Source: Strigamia acuminata
Taxonomy: Eukaryota; Arthropoda; Chilopoda; Geophilomorpha; Linotaeniidae
Length of the DNA stretch: 64,000 bases
NCBI GenBank assembly: GCA_949358305.1
Contig: OX442321.1
Coordinates: 5,853,605 to 5,917,604 of the forward strand
Direction of reading: 5' to 3'
Of this stretch, positions 47,511 to 59,637 are shown one piece after another. A program made the translations under genes and the position numbers. Under the pieces are notes generated by a model. The model saw only the letters and a program-made list of their open reading frames with translations. It was not told the origin of the DNA and did not search any database. Position 1 is the stretch's first letter. Every line of letters begins with the position of its first letter.

Positions 47511-48933
47511 GTGAGTCGTAAGTGTTTCGTTTCGGGGGTGAAATTGCGTCAAAATGGAGGACGGAAAGGCGAAAATGCGAGCCCGCTCCAGCCACAGATA
47601 GAGTCGGGTAAAAAGCATGTTGATGACCGCAACTCCATCGATGACAAGAAGCAACAAATTCGGATTTACACCGTTTAAATTATCACATTTTTACCAGCCA
47701 CTTCGAAGCGATTTTTCCCGATAAGATCCGCCCGATAGGAATCGCATTTATTGGCCATTTTTATTTATTTTTCAATCATTTCTGTGATTCTTTGTGTGGG
47801 TTTATATAAACGCGAGTTGCGAGTTTTTCAGCCCTTTCCACCTGCAGAAACAAGTTTACAAACATGTTTCGATGGTTTTATAATAATACGTATCTTCGTA
47901 TTACATAATTTGAATAGAAAATTTAAAAAACAATTAAAAAATGAAATGATTTTTAATTTTTTCTATTTTTTTTTTTTAAATTAAATTAAATTTTTTATTT
48001 TTAAAATTTTTTTTTTTTTGAAATTTCCAAATGTCTATTTTAAACATTTAAATATAAAATAAAATAAAAGAAGAAAAAAAAATTGATAGAACTCAGATTG
48101 CACCAGGGTATCTCTAATTACATAAAAATTAAAGAGATATGCCTGACAACGGAGTGTTTATCTTTAAAATAAACTTTACATTTCAACAAAGGTCAATAGA
48201 GTCTTTTTTTCTCTTCACCAAAATTTAAATAAAACAACTTGAAACCGCCATTAGGTTTTGGCCTTTAATGAGACAGGAAAAAAAGAAAGTTTTCCCACCC
48301 TTCTTACAGGGTGGGTGTGGCCCTTTAATCCTTCATCAAGTCTGAAATATTTACAAGTTTGTTTCTTCGTTCGCTGACAAAAGTGAAAACACAAACAACG
48401 GCGGCCATTAATTTCCAAAAAATGTCTTTAATTGTGAGTTATTCGTTCTTTCAATTGGGGAAAATATGAATAAGAGTGAATTAAGTGTCATTGTGACCTT
48501 TATTGGTACATACATGGTAAAGGTATTTTGCTCGGAGGCAGTTAACTGGTGTTTCCAGGAGCCCCGCTTGTGTACACCGTCATTCAAGTGTACTGGGAAC
48601 TCGCAACACTGATTTTCCCCAGTCTAGACAGGTAGAGTAGAAACTGAAACTGGCCATAACTGGTTCGATTTCATTCAAATTGAACACTTGGAAAGCCGAC
48701 TTTTGTTTTTGGAATTATGTAACTGATTTTAAATTGGCACTTTCGACTGGAAATAAACGATTTTATGTCATAAGTGGCTCGAATTGTGAAATTTTTTATT
48801 AATTATTTTTTAATTCGCCATTTTTGTTGAGCGGAATTTTTCAATTGTTGAAATTCCGCCATTTTTGTTGAGTTTTGAATTTTTATTGAATTTGTTTTTT
48901 TTTGTTTTTTGAAATTTATTTTTAGTTTGGTCC

Positions 48934-51900
48934 ATGATGGAGGGACCCACAGGTGGTAAAATCCCCCATTCGCATAGTTCGCCGGCGACGATGGACACGG
49001 GTCCGCAAGATGCGACTCTGGTGGCCGCCGCCGAAAACGAGGCGAAGAAATGCGGCAAGTTGTTGTCCATTGATGTGATCATGTTAGACGACAGCACTGC
49101 AACATTTGAAATTCAAGTAATTATCTGTCGCTGATTGGTTGTATTGTGTGTCTTTGAATTTATGAGGATTTTAATTGACGTTAATTTGACAGCACAAAGC
49201 ACTTGGACAAGTTTTATTTGATCAAGTGTGCAAACAACTTCATCTTCTGGAGGTTGATTACTTCGGTCTGGAATACATAGATTCCACTGGTGCTAAAGTA
49301 GGCAATTGCTGCAATCAGTGGCATATGGCGTAACAATCAACAGCAAATTTGATATTTGACATTTTCCGAACGAATTTTGACGACATTTATTTTAAAAAGT
49401 TGAAGATTCAATAATCATTTTTCAAGATTTTGTCGAAATTGGAAGAAAAAAAATTGAAATTTTGTGAAATTTTGTCGACATTTGTTAAGATTTTCTGAAT
49501 TTATGTCGAAATTTGAAGAAAAAAATTCAAATTTTGTGAAATTTTGTCGACATTTGTCAAGATTTTCTGAATTTTTGTCTAAATTTGTTAAGATTTTCTG
49601 ATTTTTGTCAAGATTTTCTGGATTTTTGTTGAAATTTGTCAAGATTTTCTGAACTTTTGTTGAAATTTGTCAAGATTTGACATAATTGGTTCGTTGTTAT
49701 GCCAACTGACCACAATTCATTTGCATTTTTAATTATTTTTTTTAAAATTAAATATTCTATCAATAGTATTGGCTTGATCACGAGAAACCAATGAATCGAC
49801 AGTTGGGTTTCAGTTTGTTTTCTCCGGTGCTCAAATTCTGTGTCAAATTTTACACACCAGCTCCAGCTCAATTGGAAGAAGAGTATACGCGGTATAGTTT
49901 TTATTTATTTATTGTTGATTTTATTTAAGTTTAAAGTTTAATTTATTTTCTATATATTTTGTAGGTATTTGTTTTGCTTGCAAATCAAACGTGACCTTGC
50001 GGATGGGGTTTTGCAATGCAATGACAACACTTCAGCTCTTATGGCGTCTTACATAGTACAAGGTTCTTTATATTTATTTTTTTAAATTAAATTTTATTAT
50101 TTTTAGAAAATTTGTTGTTTGTCTTCTAGCTGATTGCGGTGATTATGCTCCAGAAGATTATCCTGATCACACTTATCTTTCTTCTTATAAATTCGTGCCG
50201 CATCAAGATTCAGACATGGAAAGACGCATAATGGAAAACCACAAGAGACACACGTATTAATTCAATTTCATTCTTTTAACAAAAAAAATCAATTTTGCAT
50301 TGAAAACTTCAATTTTTGCATAGAAAACTTCAATTTTTGCATTGAAAACTTCAATTTTTGAATTTAAATTCAATTTTTATCTCAGAAAATTCAATTTTTA
50401 CCTCAGAAAATTCAATTTTTACCTCAGAAAATTCAATTTTTACCTCAGAAAATTCAATTTTTACCTCAGAAAATTCAATTTTTACCTCAGAAAATTCAAT
50501 TTTTACCTCAGAAAATTCAATTTTTACCTCAGAAAATTCAATTTTTACCTCAGAAAATATTTATTTAATTTTTACATCAAAAAATATTTATTTAATTTTT
50601 ACATCAAAAAATATTTATTTAATTTTTACACCAAAAATTCAATTTTTCTTTCAACAATTTCAACATTCTTCTCTAGAAAATTTCAGTTCGTTTTTGGATT
50701 TTTGCCAACACATTTTTTGGTGTTTTTATTTGCAGTGGCCAAAGCCCAGCAGAGGCTGACTTAAATTTACTAGAAACTGCCAGACGGTGCGAGTTATATG
50801 GCATCAAGATGCATTCTGCCAAGGTAAAAACCGATTTATTCAAAAACAAAAACTAAAAATAAATAAAAAAAAAACCAAAAATCCAAACTGACAAAAATCC
50901 TTTCTCATTTTTCCAAAGGATCACGAAGGGGTGCCGCTCAACTTGGCTACAGCTCACATGGGTGTTTTAGTCTTTCAAAATTTCACTAAAATCAATACAT
51001 TTTCCTGGGCCAAGATCCGAAAATTGAGTTTCAAGCGCAAAAGGTTCCTGCTCAAACTCCATCCAGAAGGCTATGTAAGCGAACAAACATTCCCAAACTA
51101 ACTAAACTTTAGTCCCCATCGTACGAACGAGTTCCGTTCCGACAACACATTCGCAAGTTTAGCAAATGTGTCCAAGGTGGAAAAATCATTAATCCTAATT
51201 AAAGAAAACATTTTTTATCCTATTTTCAATATTTCACCTAGTAGCAAAATACGAAATTACTCACAATTTCAATTGCCAGCATAGATTGAGGGTTCAGTTT
51301 TTTTGAACACGACTGTACAGTACGTACCGTATTTCATTGAATAAGAATCGCGGCTTTTATTCAAAACCTTTTTGTCGCCAACTACAATTTCTGTTTTTCG
51401 TGACGTTAAGTACAAAAAGAATACTGTTAGATCCATTCGGGACATAAAACCACGTAATAATACCGTATATTTTGAAAATACAGTACCGTGTCTCAGCCGC
51501 GGCTCTTAATTGAGGGCGGCTCTTAAATGAGGGCGGCTGTTATTCGATAATATACAGTATTAAACAAAATTTTTAATCTTGCGCTGCCACGAAATTTGAA
51601 GTTTGTATCTCTGAAAGTTCGTAACTCGAATGTTCGTATCTAGGGGACTCCATTCTGGGCCGTTAAATCGCGACATTCTGTGAATTTAAACGGAGTTTTT
51701 GCATTTTTTAACGCTTTCTGTGACGTAGGCGACTTCAAATTGTGAATCGGGATCGCTGTGTCAGGTATATTTGTCACGTGGTTCGTGTTGAAAGGATAAT
51801 TATCCGCTTGTGTCGTCACTAATGTTTGATAATTATATTTTTTTCTCTCTTTTTCTTTTGTCAAATTTCACGCTGGTTTTACGCTTAAAGGGTGAGGTAA

Positions 51901-54900
51901 TTACACTTGCTCTCGATGTTTTTTGTCCAGTTGGTTGGTTGTTGTTGGAGCGGACGAATGTGATTGTCTTTTTTGTTTGTTTTCAGGGTTATTATAAGGA
52001 TACGGTGGAATTTTTTTTCGAGGGTCGGAATGAATGCAAAAACTTCTGGAAGAAGTGCGTTGAACACCACGGGTTCTTTCGTTGCGCTGCAGTTAAAAAA
52101 ATGCCCAGACAAAAGACACGGGTCATTAGCCGAGGGTCTTCATTCAGGTACTTATTTAAAGTTTATTCATTGGATTGATGTTTTTCGTACTCTTTTGATG
52201 ATTTAATAATTTTTTTTTCTCAGACTGTTGATGATTTGTGGATAGAATAATTCACTTTTTGATGTTTTTAATTGATTTTTTATGTTTTTCATTAATTTTT
52301 GATTGATTTTTGATTAATTTTGATTGATTTTTTCATTAATTTTTGATTGATTTTCGATTGATTTTTTTTGTTTTTTTATTAATTTTTGATTGATTTTTTA
52401 TTCATTTTTGATTGATTTTTCATTCAATTTTGATTGATTTTTCATTAATTTTTGATTAATTTTTTATTAATTTTTGATTGATTTTTCATTCATTTTTGAT
52501 TGATTTTTTCATGTTTTTTATTGATTTTTCATGTTTTTTATTAAATCTTTTATTGATTTTTCATGTTTTTCATTAATTTTTAATTAATTTTTCATGTTTT
52601 TAATCGATTTTATCATTTTTTTACGTTTCTAATCGATTATTATTATTTTTTCACATTTTTGATTGATTGTTAAATTATTTTTTTACGTTTTTTTTTCATT
52701 TTTTATTATTTTCTCACGTTTTTCATTGATTTTTCATCAAATTTTCATGTTTTTCCATCGATTTTCATCATTTATTCACGTTTTTAATTGATTTTTATCA
52801 TTTATTCACGTTTTTAATTGATTTTTATCATTTTTTCACGTTTTTCATTGATATTTTCCATTATTCCCCAACAGATATAGTGGTCGCACTCAAAAACAAA
52901 TCGTCGATTACGTTCGAGACAACTACGTTAAACGGCAACCCTTTCAAAGGTGAGACGAAGCGAGGTGTAGGCACCTAAAAAAAAAGATCAAAGAATGAAT
53001 CGACCATTCAAGTGAACAGTAAGAGAGCAAAAGCAGCAGAATTATGTAGGTCTTCGTATTTTCTCTCAGATCGCAGTCCTTTCGACAAACGAGCACATCT
53101 CATAGTGGCTTGAGCGGAGTAAGCGGCGGCAAATTTCCCTCGTCGCCCCACTCCGTGCAGCCTCCCATCCCCATAGGGACGCCGACATCTCGTTCTTGCG
53201 GTTCCGTCACCCTGAGCGAGGGCAGCACTCCCTCGCCCACGCACGCTGACGCGAACCAACTGCAAACGGCGCTCGACGCTCCCGTAACCAACGGCCACGG
53301 CCACCAAGACGAGCCCGACGCGTCCTCGACCACGTTCGCGAACGGCGAACTCGACGCCGCGAACAAACAAGAGGATTGGCCCGTCACTTCCGCAGGTTTC
53401 TTTTCCACTCACGCTACTAGCTATAGTTGTTTACAACACTCAAATGACAATGATGACTCCATCTCCTACGAGTCCTATCAGTTGGACGAGCAAATACTCT
53501 TGGCCAGTCCCGACAAGCAGTGCCCGCTGGCCGAACCGGAAGGGGAAAGCGTGTGCGAGGACGAATACGAGAGCGAGGACGAAACCGTACACGAAACGTT
53601 CAACACCAACGACGAGCGCGGCGGGGAGAGCATTTCCTACAAGTTGCACAGGCGACAACTCGAGGTTGTTAAGGTTAAACCGGCCCCCCTCACTTTAGAT
53701 TTGACGACCCCGAACCCCAAACCGAAACCCCAACCCGTCAAACCGCCACGCGTCATGGTCGAATTCGAAGTGGACCACGCCAAGAACCCGCAGACCAGCC
53801 CGACGCTCTACGTGCGCAGCAGGCTCGGCGTCGGCGGCCCGTCCAGCGACGACGACGACGCGCCCAGGCACAAGGTGTTGAATTTCGTCGCCGTGCACGA
53901 CTTGCCGCCCATTCGCAGCTATTCGTCGCAGGACGATTCGGCGCCCGACGAACAGGAGGACATCAAGAGGCTGAGCTGGAAGAAGCGCAGAAAAGAGCAA
54001 GTCGAGGTCGTTGCGGAGCCACCGACCACGGATTCGAGTTTGAATTTGAATTTCATCGACGATTCGAGCGAGGAAGTCGAAGCGCTCGACGTGAAGATGT
54101 CGGACGACGAGGACGTTTCGACCGACGACGATTTGAGGGTCGTGGAGAACGAGGAGTTGAAGATCGTCGAAGACGCCGATTTGGAGATGCAAAATCTGAG
54201 CGACGGCGACGAGAAAATGGAGGTGGACGCCGAGCGGTTGTTCATCAAAGACGAATCCGAATGCATGCTCGTCAAAGACGACGAGTTCACGTTCAAAGAC
54301 GCGGACAACTTGATGGAGAACGGCGTGGACGACGACTGCAGCAACGGCGGCACGCAGGACCTCGACGAGGACGACCTGGACCCGTTGTTCCCGATGCGCA
54401 CGCTGTCGCGCATCAGCGAGCACAGCACGAGCGACTCGACGCCCAGCGAGACGGCCGTCAACAAGAGCTCGATGGCGGGCAGCTCGTCGTCCAGCGAGGA
54501 AATGGTGACCGAAGGCAACTGGGACAATCTGACGCATCTGGAGGCCGAAATGTACGACTCGCGGCTCGATTTGCCCGACGCGGAGGACGAGGACTCGCGC
54601 AAGGTGGTGGAAACGACGTATTACTTGGAGATCAACTCGGATCAGCGAGAGCAGCTGGAGAAACTGGAGAAAGCCGGCGCGCCAATTTTTAGGGGCGAAA
54701 TGGACTCGACGGAGACGGAGGAAGAGGAGACGAGCTCGGTGGAGAACGACACGCTGTGCGAGGAGCCGAGCCTGCACGAGGGACTGGACGACATTGAGGA
54801 GATCGCGAGCGATGCGGAGCAGTACGAGGGCATCAATGTCCGCATTCGGATCGGGCCGGAAAAGAGTCCCAAGAGTTTGATTCGCTACGAGGGACAGGAG

Positions 54901-55047
54901 GATTTGAGCTCGGATTTGAACATATCAAAGAAGCGACATCGGTCCGAGCTGCAGTTGCAGGTCTCGCGCGGGGAGATCCGCGAAGACACGGACACTTCGC
55001 GGTCGGGAGACGAAGACGACTTCGTTCCGTCGATGCCCGCCCTTTAG
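48934..55047 (+). CDS. Cdep: FARP/Cdep: FERM-only isoform with acidic tail
   Basis: If the donor at 53396 is not used, exon 10 reads on from 53070 to TAG at 55047, giving 1030 residues: FERM and FERM-adjacent regions, then about 550 residues rich in Asp, Glu and Ser ([40 protein letters not shown]), with no GEF or PH domains. The extension is GC-rich and codon-biased like the coding part, so it is very likely translated. Its end [20 protein letters not shown] precedes PSMPAL. 55048-56262 would be its 3'UTR (or intron for the long form). I know no named domain for this tail. Confidence 0.75.
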
Positions 55048-58000
55048 ACGGTCGTTTTGCAGTATTTTAGCGAGTTTTTCTAGGGAAAAATGGAGTTTTT
55101 GACCCGATTTTAGTGGATCCTTTTGATAAAATGCTCTCTCCCAATGCGATTCGTGGTTGGTATCGTTTTAGAAATGTTGTTTTGTGTTATCATTGTCATT
55201 TGAAGCATGTATGCACCGCATGACTGGTTCGGCAGATTCTCAAACACGGCCTAATTAACGGGGAAAGCTTTATTTATTATTTACACTGAAAAAAATTATT
55301 GAGGAAAAAAATTGCAACTCAAATTTTAATTCACAAATATGTTCGATGTTTTGATATTTATTTTTTGGTTTCTTGCACTTTGTAAAGAAAGTTTTTGCAA
55401 AAGAAAATGAATTTCTTGTTCATTCGTTGTTGTTTGTTGTACGATAACTGATGTTAAGTTGTGAGAATTTTACGAGTTATTATTAAGTGTTGGAAAGGAG
55501 TGGAAAATTGGAATTATTCGTTTTTATTTGTTGTTGTTGTTGTTTGGAATGGAACTATTCGCAAAAATATATCTCTCACCTTTACGGCAGTTGAATGGAG
55601 CATTTATTTTGCAGGATCAGCCTCGGCACTGTTCGGGATTAGGGGCAATCATATAACAGTTTCACCTGTTGGTAGAGTAGAAGTATTCTGAAAATATGAA
55701 AGAAATCAGATCCCCTCAACCCCATTCTTTGTGGATCAATTTTTTATTTTAATTTTTTATTTTTTATTTTTTTTGAAAAAAAAATAATATTAATTTTTAA
55801 ATTTCCTTTCACTAATTTCTATCCGACTTACACTTAGTGTATATTGCATTCAATGTGCGTAATATTAAGTGACGAATTAAAATATATCATTTTCCTTCTC
55901 TAACTCACGCTTCTTTCAACTCGCACACCATATGAAGATACATTTGGTATGTTCATTACACTAATTCCACTAATTCCCCATTTTCTATCGGTTTTTCTTC
56001 GTTTTATATCGTTTCTATCGTTTATTTTTTACTCTTTTGTTTTGTGAAATTTGAGTTGGAATTTTTTTTTATATTAATTTTTTTTGGTTTTATTTTTATC
56101 ATTTTATAATTTTTTAATTTTTCCTGTATGTAGTGATGCTTTATATTGATTTAATTTTTCAAATTTAAACGAACACACACGTAACACACACACACAAATG
56201 CATTTTAACCGAAGAGGCGCAGCTTAAGTGTCCGTCCCATTGACAACACTAACTGGGGCGCCATGTTCCCTTCCCCAGGCAGTCAGCTTATTTCTTATCA
56301 GCAAGCAGAGAAAGTGATCACGGAAATGAAAATCTTAGAATCACCACGCACAGCAACCAGGCGAACAGTCTCACGCAGCAGTAGTTTTAACGACGCACTC
56401 GAAGCACCTACAAAATCTTTTTACGACGCTCTAGTTGACGGCCAGCCGAACAAGACGAATAATGATGTCGAAGCTGAAGTCAGAAGAAAAGTGAACATTT
56501 TAGAAAACGTATTTATTCATTTTATTTGGCAATAATTTAATTTTTTTTTTACTACAGCGCTATCCGCCGGATAAGGCCTATTTTATAGCGAAGGAGATCC
56601 TCATGACCGAACGAACGTACAAGAAGGATTTGGAAGTGTTAAATGTGGTAAAAATTCGATTTGACTTAAATAACGTGTAATTGTGAATGTTTTTTATGTT
56701 TTTTCGTGCAAGTGGTTCCGGAACGAAGTGGGGAAAGCCGAAGGCGTGCCGAAACAAACGTTGGATTTATTGTTTTCTAACATTAATCCAATTTACGAAC
56801 AACATTCGGTGTTTCTACGGGAGATCGAGCAACGTTTGGCTACTTGGTTAGTTTTGATTTTATTTTTTTTTTGTTAAACTAACTGTTTATTACTCGTTAA
56901 TCAGCGTTAACGTGTTCAGAGAAGGAAGAGCCAATGCGCACGTGAAGGGCGATCATCAGAAGATCGGTGATCTCATCTTACGGCACATGTCAGCGCTTGA
57001 AGTGATTTGTTTTACATGAGAATAAAATAAATAATAAAAATTTTATAATTTTATAATTTTTATTTATTTTAGTTGTATCATCAATATTTGGGTCAACACA
57101 TGACCATTTTGGAAGATTTGAACAAGGAATATCAAAATAACAAAACGTTCCAGCAGATTTATCGAGATTTTGAAATTCAGCGAGTTTGTTACATGCCGAT
57201 CACCACGTTGCTTCTTAGACCGTTTCACCGCTTATTGCATTATCGGTTGCTCATGGATAGTACGTTTGTTTGGGGTTGATTGAATTGAATTGAATTGAAT
57301 TAATTTTAATTTTAGGGCTCGTGAAACATCATCCGTTGGATCACGTGGATTATGGCGATTGTCGATCGGCTTTGTCGCGGCTTAAAATCATGACGATGAA
57401 AGTTGAACCGATTTTAAGAAAAGCTGTAGGTTGATGCGTTTTTTAAGTGCGGAATTTTGGTTTTTATTTTTTAATTTTTTTGTTTTGGATTGATTCGTAG
57501 GAAAATTACATCAAACTCGTAGAGTTGCAAAGAGATCTGCTGGGAATCGATAATTTAGGCCAAACTGGACGAGTAAAATTGTTTTAAAAATTAATTTTTT
57601 TTCAATTTTAATTTTTGTTTTAATTTTGTTTTAATTAGGATTTTATTCGTGAAGGGTGCTTGCAGAAGTTTTCTAAAAAGGGATTCCAGCAGCGAATGTT
57701 TTTTCTGTTTTCTGACGTGTTGATCTACGCAAACCGCACTCAATCGTCCGGATTACAGTTCCGAGTACACGGTCAGTTACCGTTGCAGTCGATGACCGTG
57801 GAAGACGCAAATGACGATTATCCAGCAGTTCCTTATTCTTTTAATATTTACTGCTGTAATAAACCATTACTTGTTGCAGCCAGGTATAATAATAATAATT
57901 TATGTGTGTGTATATTTTTTTGTGTTAAATGAAATGTAATTTCAGTTGTCAAGAGGAAAAAGACAAATGGCTGGAAGATTTAATTCACGCGATCCAATCG

Positions 58001-59454
58001 GCAAAAATCAGACCAGATAGACAATTTATTTATTCTAGTTTGCGCACACGGAGTAAGACGCTTTCGAAAGTTACTTCGATTTCTTCTCTTCTTACATTTA
58101 ACTCAAATTTTGACGTTTAACACCAAATTTTGACATTTAATTACAAATTTTGACAATTAATTACAAATTTTGACATTTAATTACAAATTTTGACAATTAA
58201 TTACAAATTTTGACATTTAATTACAAATTTTGACATTTTTTTATCAAATTTTGACATTTCTCATCGAATTTTGACGTTTTTCATCAAATTTTGACGCTTT
58301 TCATCAAATTTTGACATTTTTCTTCAAATTTTGACATTTCTCATCGAATTTTGACGTTTTTCATCAAATTTTGACATTTTTCATCAAATTTTGACATTTT
58401 TCATCAAATTTTGACATTTTTCATCAAATTTTGACATTTTTTATCAAATTTTGACATTTCTAATCAAATTTGACAAAATTTTGACATCAAATTTTGACAT
58501 TTCTAATCAAATTTTACAAAATTTTGACATCAAATTTTGACATTTCTAATCAAATTTTGACATTTCTAATCAAATTTTGACATTTCTAATCAAATTTTGA
58601 CATTTCTAATCAAATTTTGACATTTCTAATCAAATTTTGACATTTCTAATCAAATTTGACAAAATTTTGACATCAAATTTCGACACAATTTTGACATCAA
58701 ATTTCGACACAACTTTGTCATTTTTTATTAAACTTAGACAATTTCTACATTTTACTGAGACGAGCAATTTAAATTTAGGTTCTTCCGACGAACTTATGGA
58801 TAGAGAAGATGACGGCGGACCTGTCCGAGAGGAAAAATCGACTCACCACCGATCAAACACAACAGTCCACGTTTGTTGGCATCGAAATACCAGCGTTTGC
58901 ATGAAAGACCAGAGAATGGCGATCGAGGTAGAATTACTAACACCCATTTAATCAATTCAAAAAAAAAATTAACCAACCAATAACAATTTCTCCAGAACCA
59001 ACTAAGCGGCTTCCTCTTGCGGAAATTCAAAAACAGCAACGGATGGCAGAAGCTATGGGTGGTATTTACAAATTTCTGCCTCTTCTTCTACAAATCGTTT
59101 CAGGTAAACCAGAAACCACAATCCCTAACCGCAGTTTCTAATCGTTCGATTTCTCAAACGCAGGATGATTTCCCGCTAGCGAGTCTCCCGCTTCTTGGCT
59201 ACTCCATCGGTGTTCCGAACGACCGCGACGCCATCACGAAAGAATACGTTTTCAAGCTGCAATTTAAAAACCACGTGTATTTCTTCCGAGCGGAGAGCGA
59301 GTTTACATTTGGAAGGTAAAAACAAAGAAATAAATTGTTTTTAAATGTTTTAAAAATAATTTTCTGCAGGTGGATGGAAGTGATTAGCAGCGCCACTCAG
59401 CACGCGGGCCGAACTCGACTTTTTAGCAGAAAACAAAGCGATCACGACGACTAA
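48934..59454 (+). CDS. Cdep: FARP/Cdep: FERM, RhoGEF and pleckstrin protein, long isoform
   Basis: Twenty-three coding exons (48934-49116, 49193-49297, 49767-49891, 49965-50062, 50130-50253, 50736-50823, 50919-51074, 51987-52147, 52875-52949, 53070-53395, 56279-56490, 56558-56647, 56713-56846, 56905-57001, 57073-57259, 57316-57425, 57501-57572, 57639-57883, 57946-58052, 58779-58927, 58996-59103, 59164-59315, 59370-59454) encode 1062 residues (FARP1/2 about 1050). FERM at about 40-325 ([39 protein letters not shown]); FERM-adjacent region ([20 protein letters not shown]); DH from about 555 ([33 protein letters not shown]); PH1 at about 787-893; PH2 at about 950-1043 ([19 protein letters not shown]). 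These GEFs act on Rac/RhoA at membranes in neurite and dendrite growth. Exon 10 uses an internal donor at 53396. Confidence 0.93.
49400..49690. repeat. Minisatellite in FARP intron 2
   Basis: Units of about 30 bp with TTGTCAAGATTTTCTGAATTT and TTGTCGAAATTTG. Confidence 0.88.
50285..50660. repeat. 21-bp minisatellite in FARP intron 5
   Basis: Nine identical 21-bp units (TCAATTTTTACCTCAGAAAA plus T), then a 26-bp variant with ATATTTATTTAATTTTTACA. Because the unit is a multiple of three, two long frames stay open; they are not genes. Confidence 0.95.
52240..52865. repeat. Degenerate array in FARP intron 8
   Basis: Units of about 18-22 bp based on ATTAATTTTTGATTGATTTT, changing to TTCACGTTTTTAATTGATTTT towards exon 9. 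Confidence 0.88.
55048..56262 (+). other. FARP intron 10 / alternative 3'UTR
   Basis: AT-rich and without coding sequence. It serves as the 3'UTR of the acidic-tail isoform or the rest of intron 10 in the long isoform. The acceptor for exon 11 (CCTTCCCCAG) ends at 56278. There is no clear canonical AATAAA downstream of 55047, except weak A-rich stretches near 55780. Confidence 0.5.
58110..58745. repeat. ~19-bp minisatellite in FARP intron 19
   Basis: More than 25 units of CATCAAATTTTGACATTTT with TTAATTACAAATTTTGACA variants at the left end and TCTAAT variants at the right. Confidence 0.95.
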
Positions 59455-59637
59455 TTCACAGACAAGTGCCTTTTTGTTTTGTTTTTTAAATGATTTTTAT
59501 TATTAAGATTTTTTAACGGAAAAAGTTACGCTAATGTTTGTTGTAGCGTAATTTTTTGTGCCATTAATTATATATATATATATTATATATTCATTATAAT
59601 TATTATTATTAAAATATATATAATTATTTTATTTTTT

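Noticed and set aside
50342-50764. 140- and 133-residue frames made of a repeated heptapeptide
   Set aside because: The 21-bp intronic minisatellite is a multiple of three; the frames lie inside FARP intron 5.
53695-54777. 360-residue open frame on the minus strand
   Set aside because: It is the antisense shadow of the GC-rich acidic FARP exon; Arg/Val/His-rich with no domain and no promoter or splice context.
56713-56940. Apparent stop at the FARP exon 13/14 junction
   Set aside because: Using the acceptor at GTTCAG would create TGA, but the acceptor AATCAG ending at 56904 keeps the frame ([11 protein letters not shown]), so the gene is intact.
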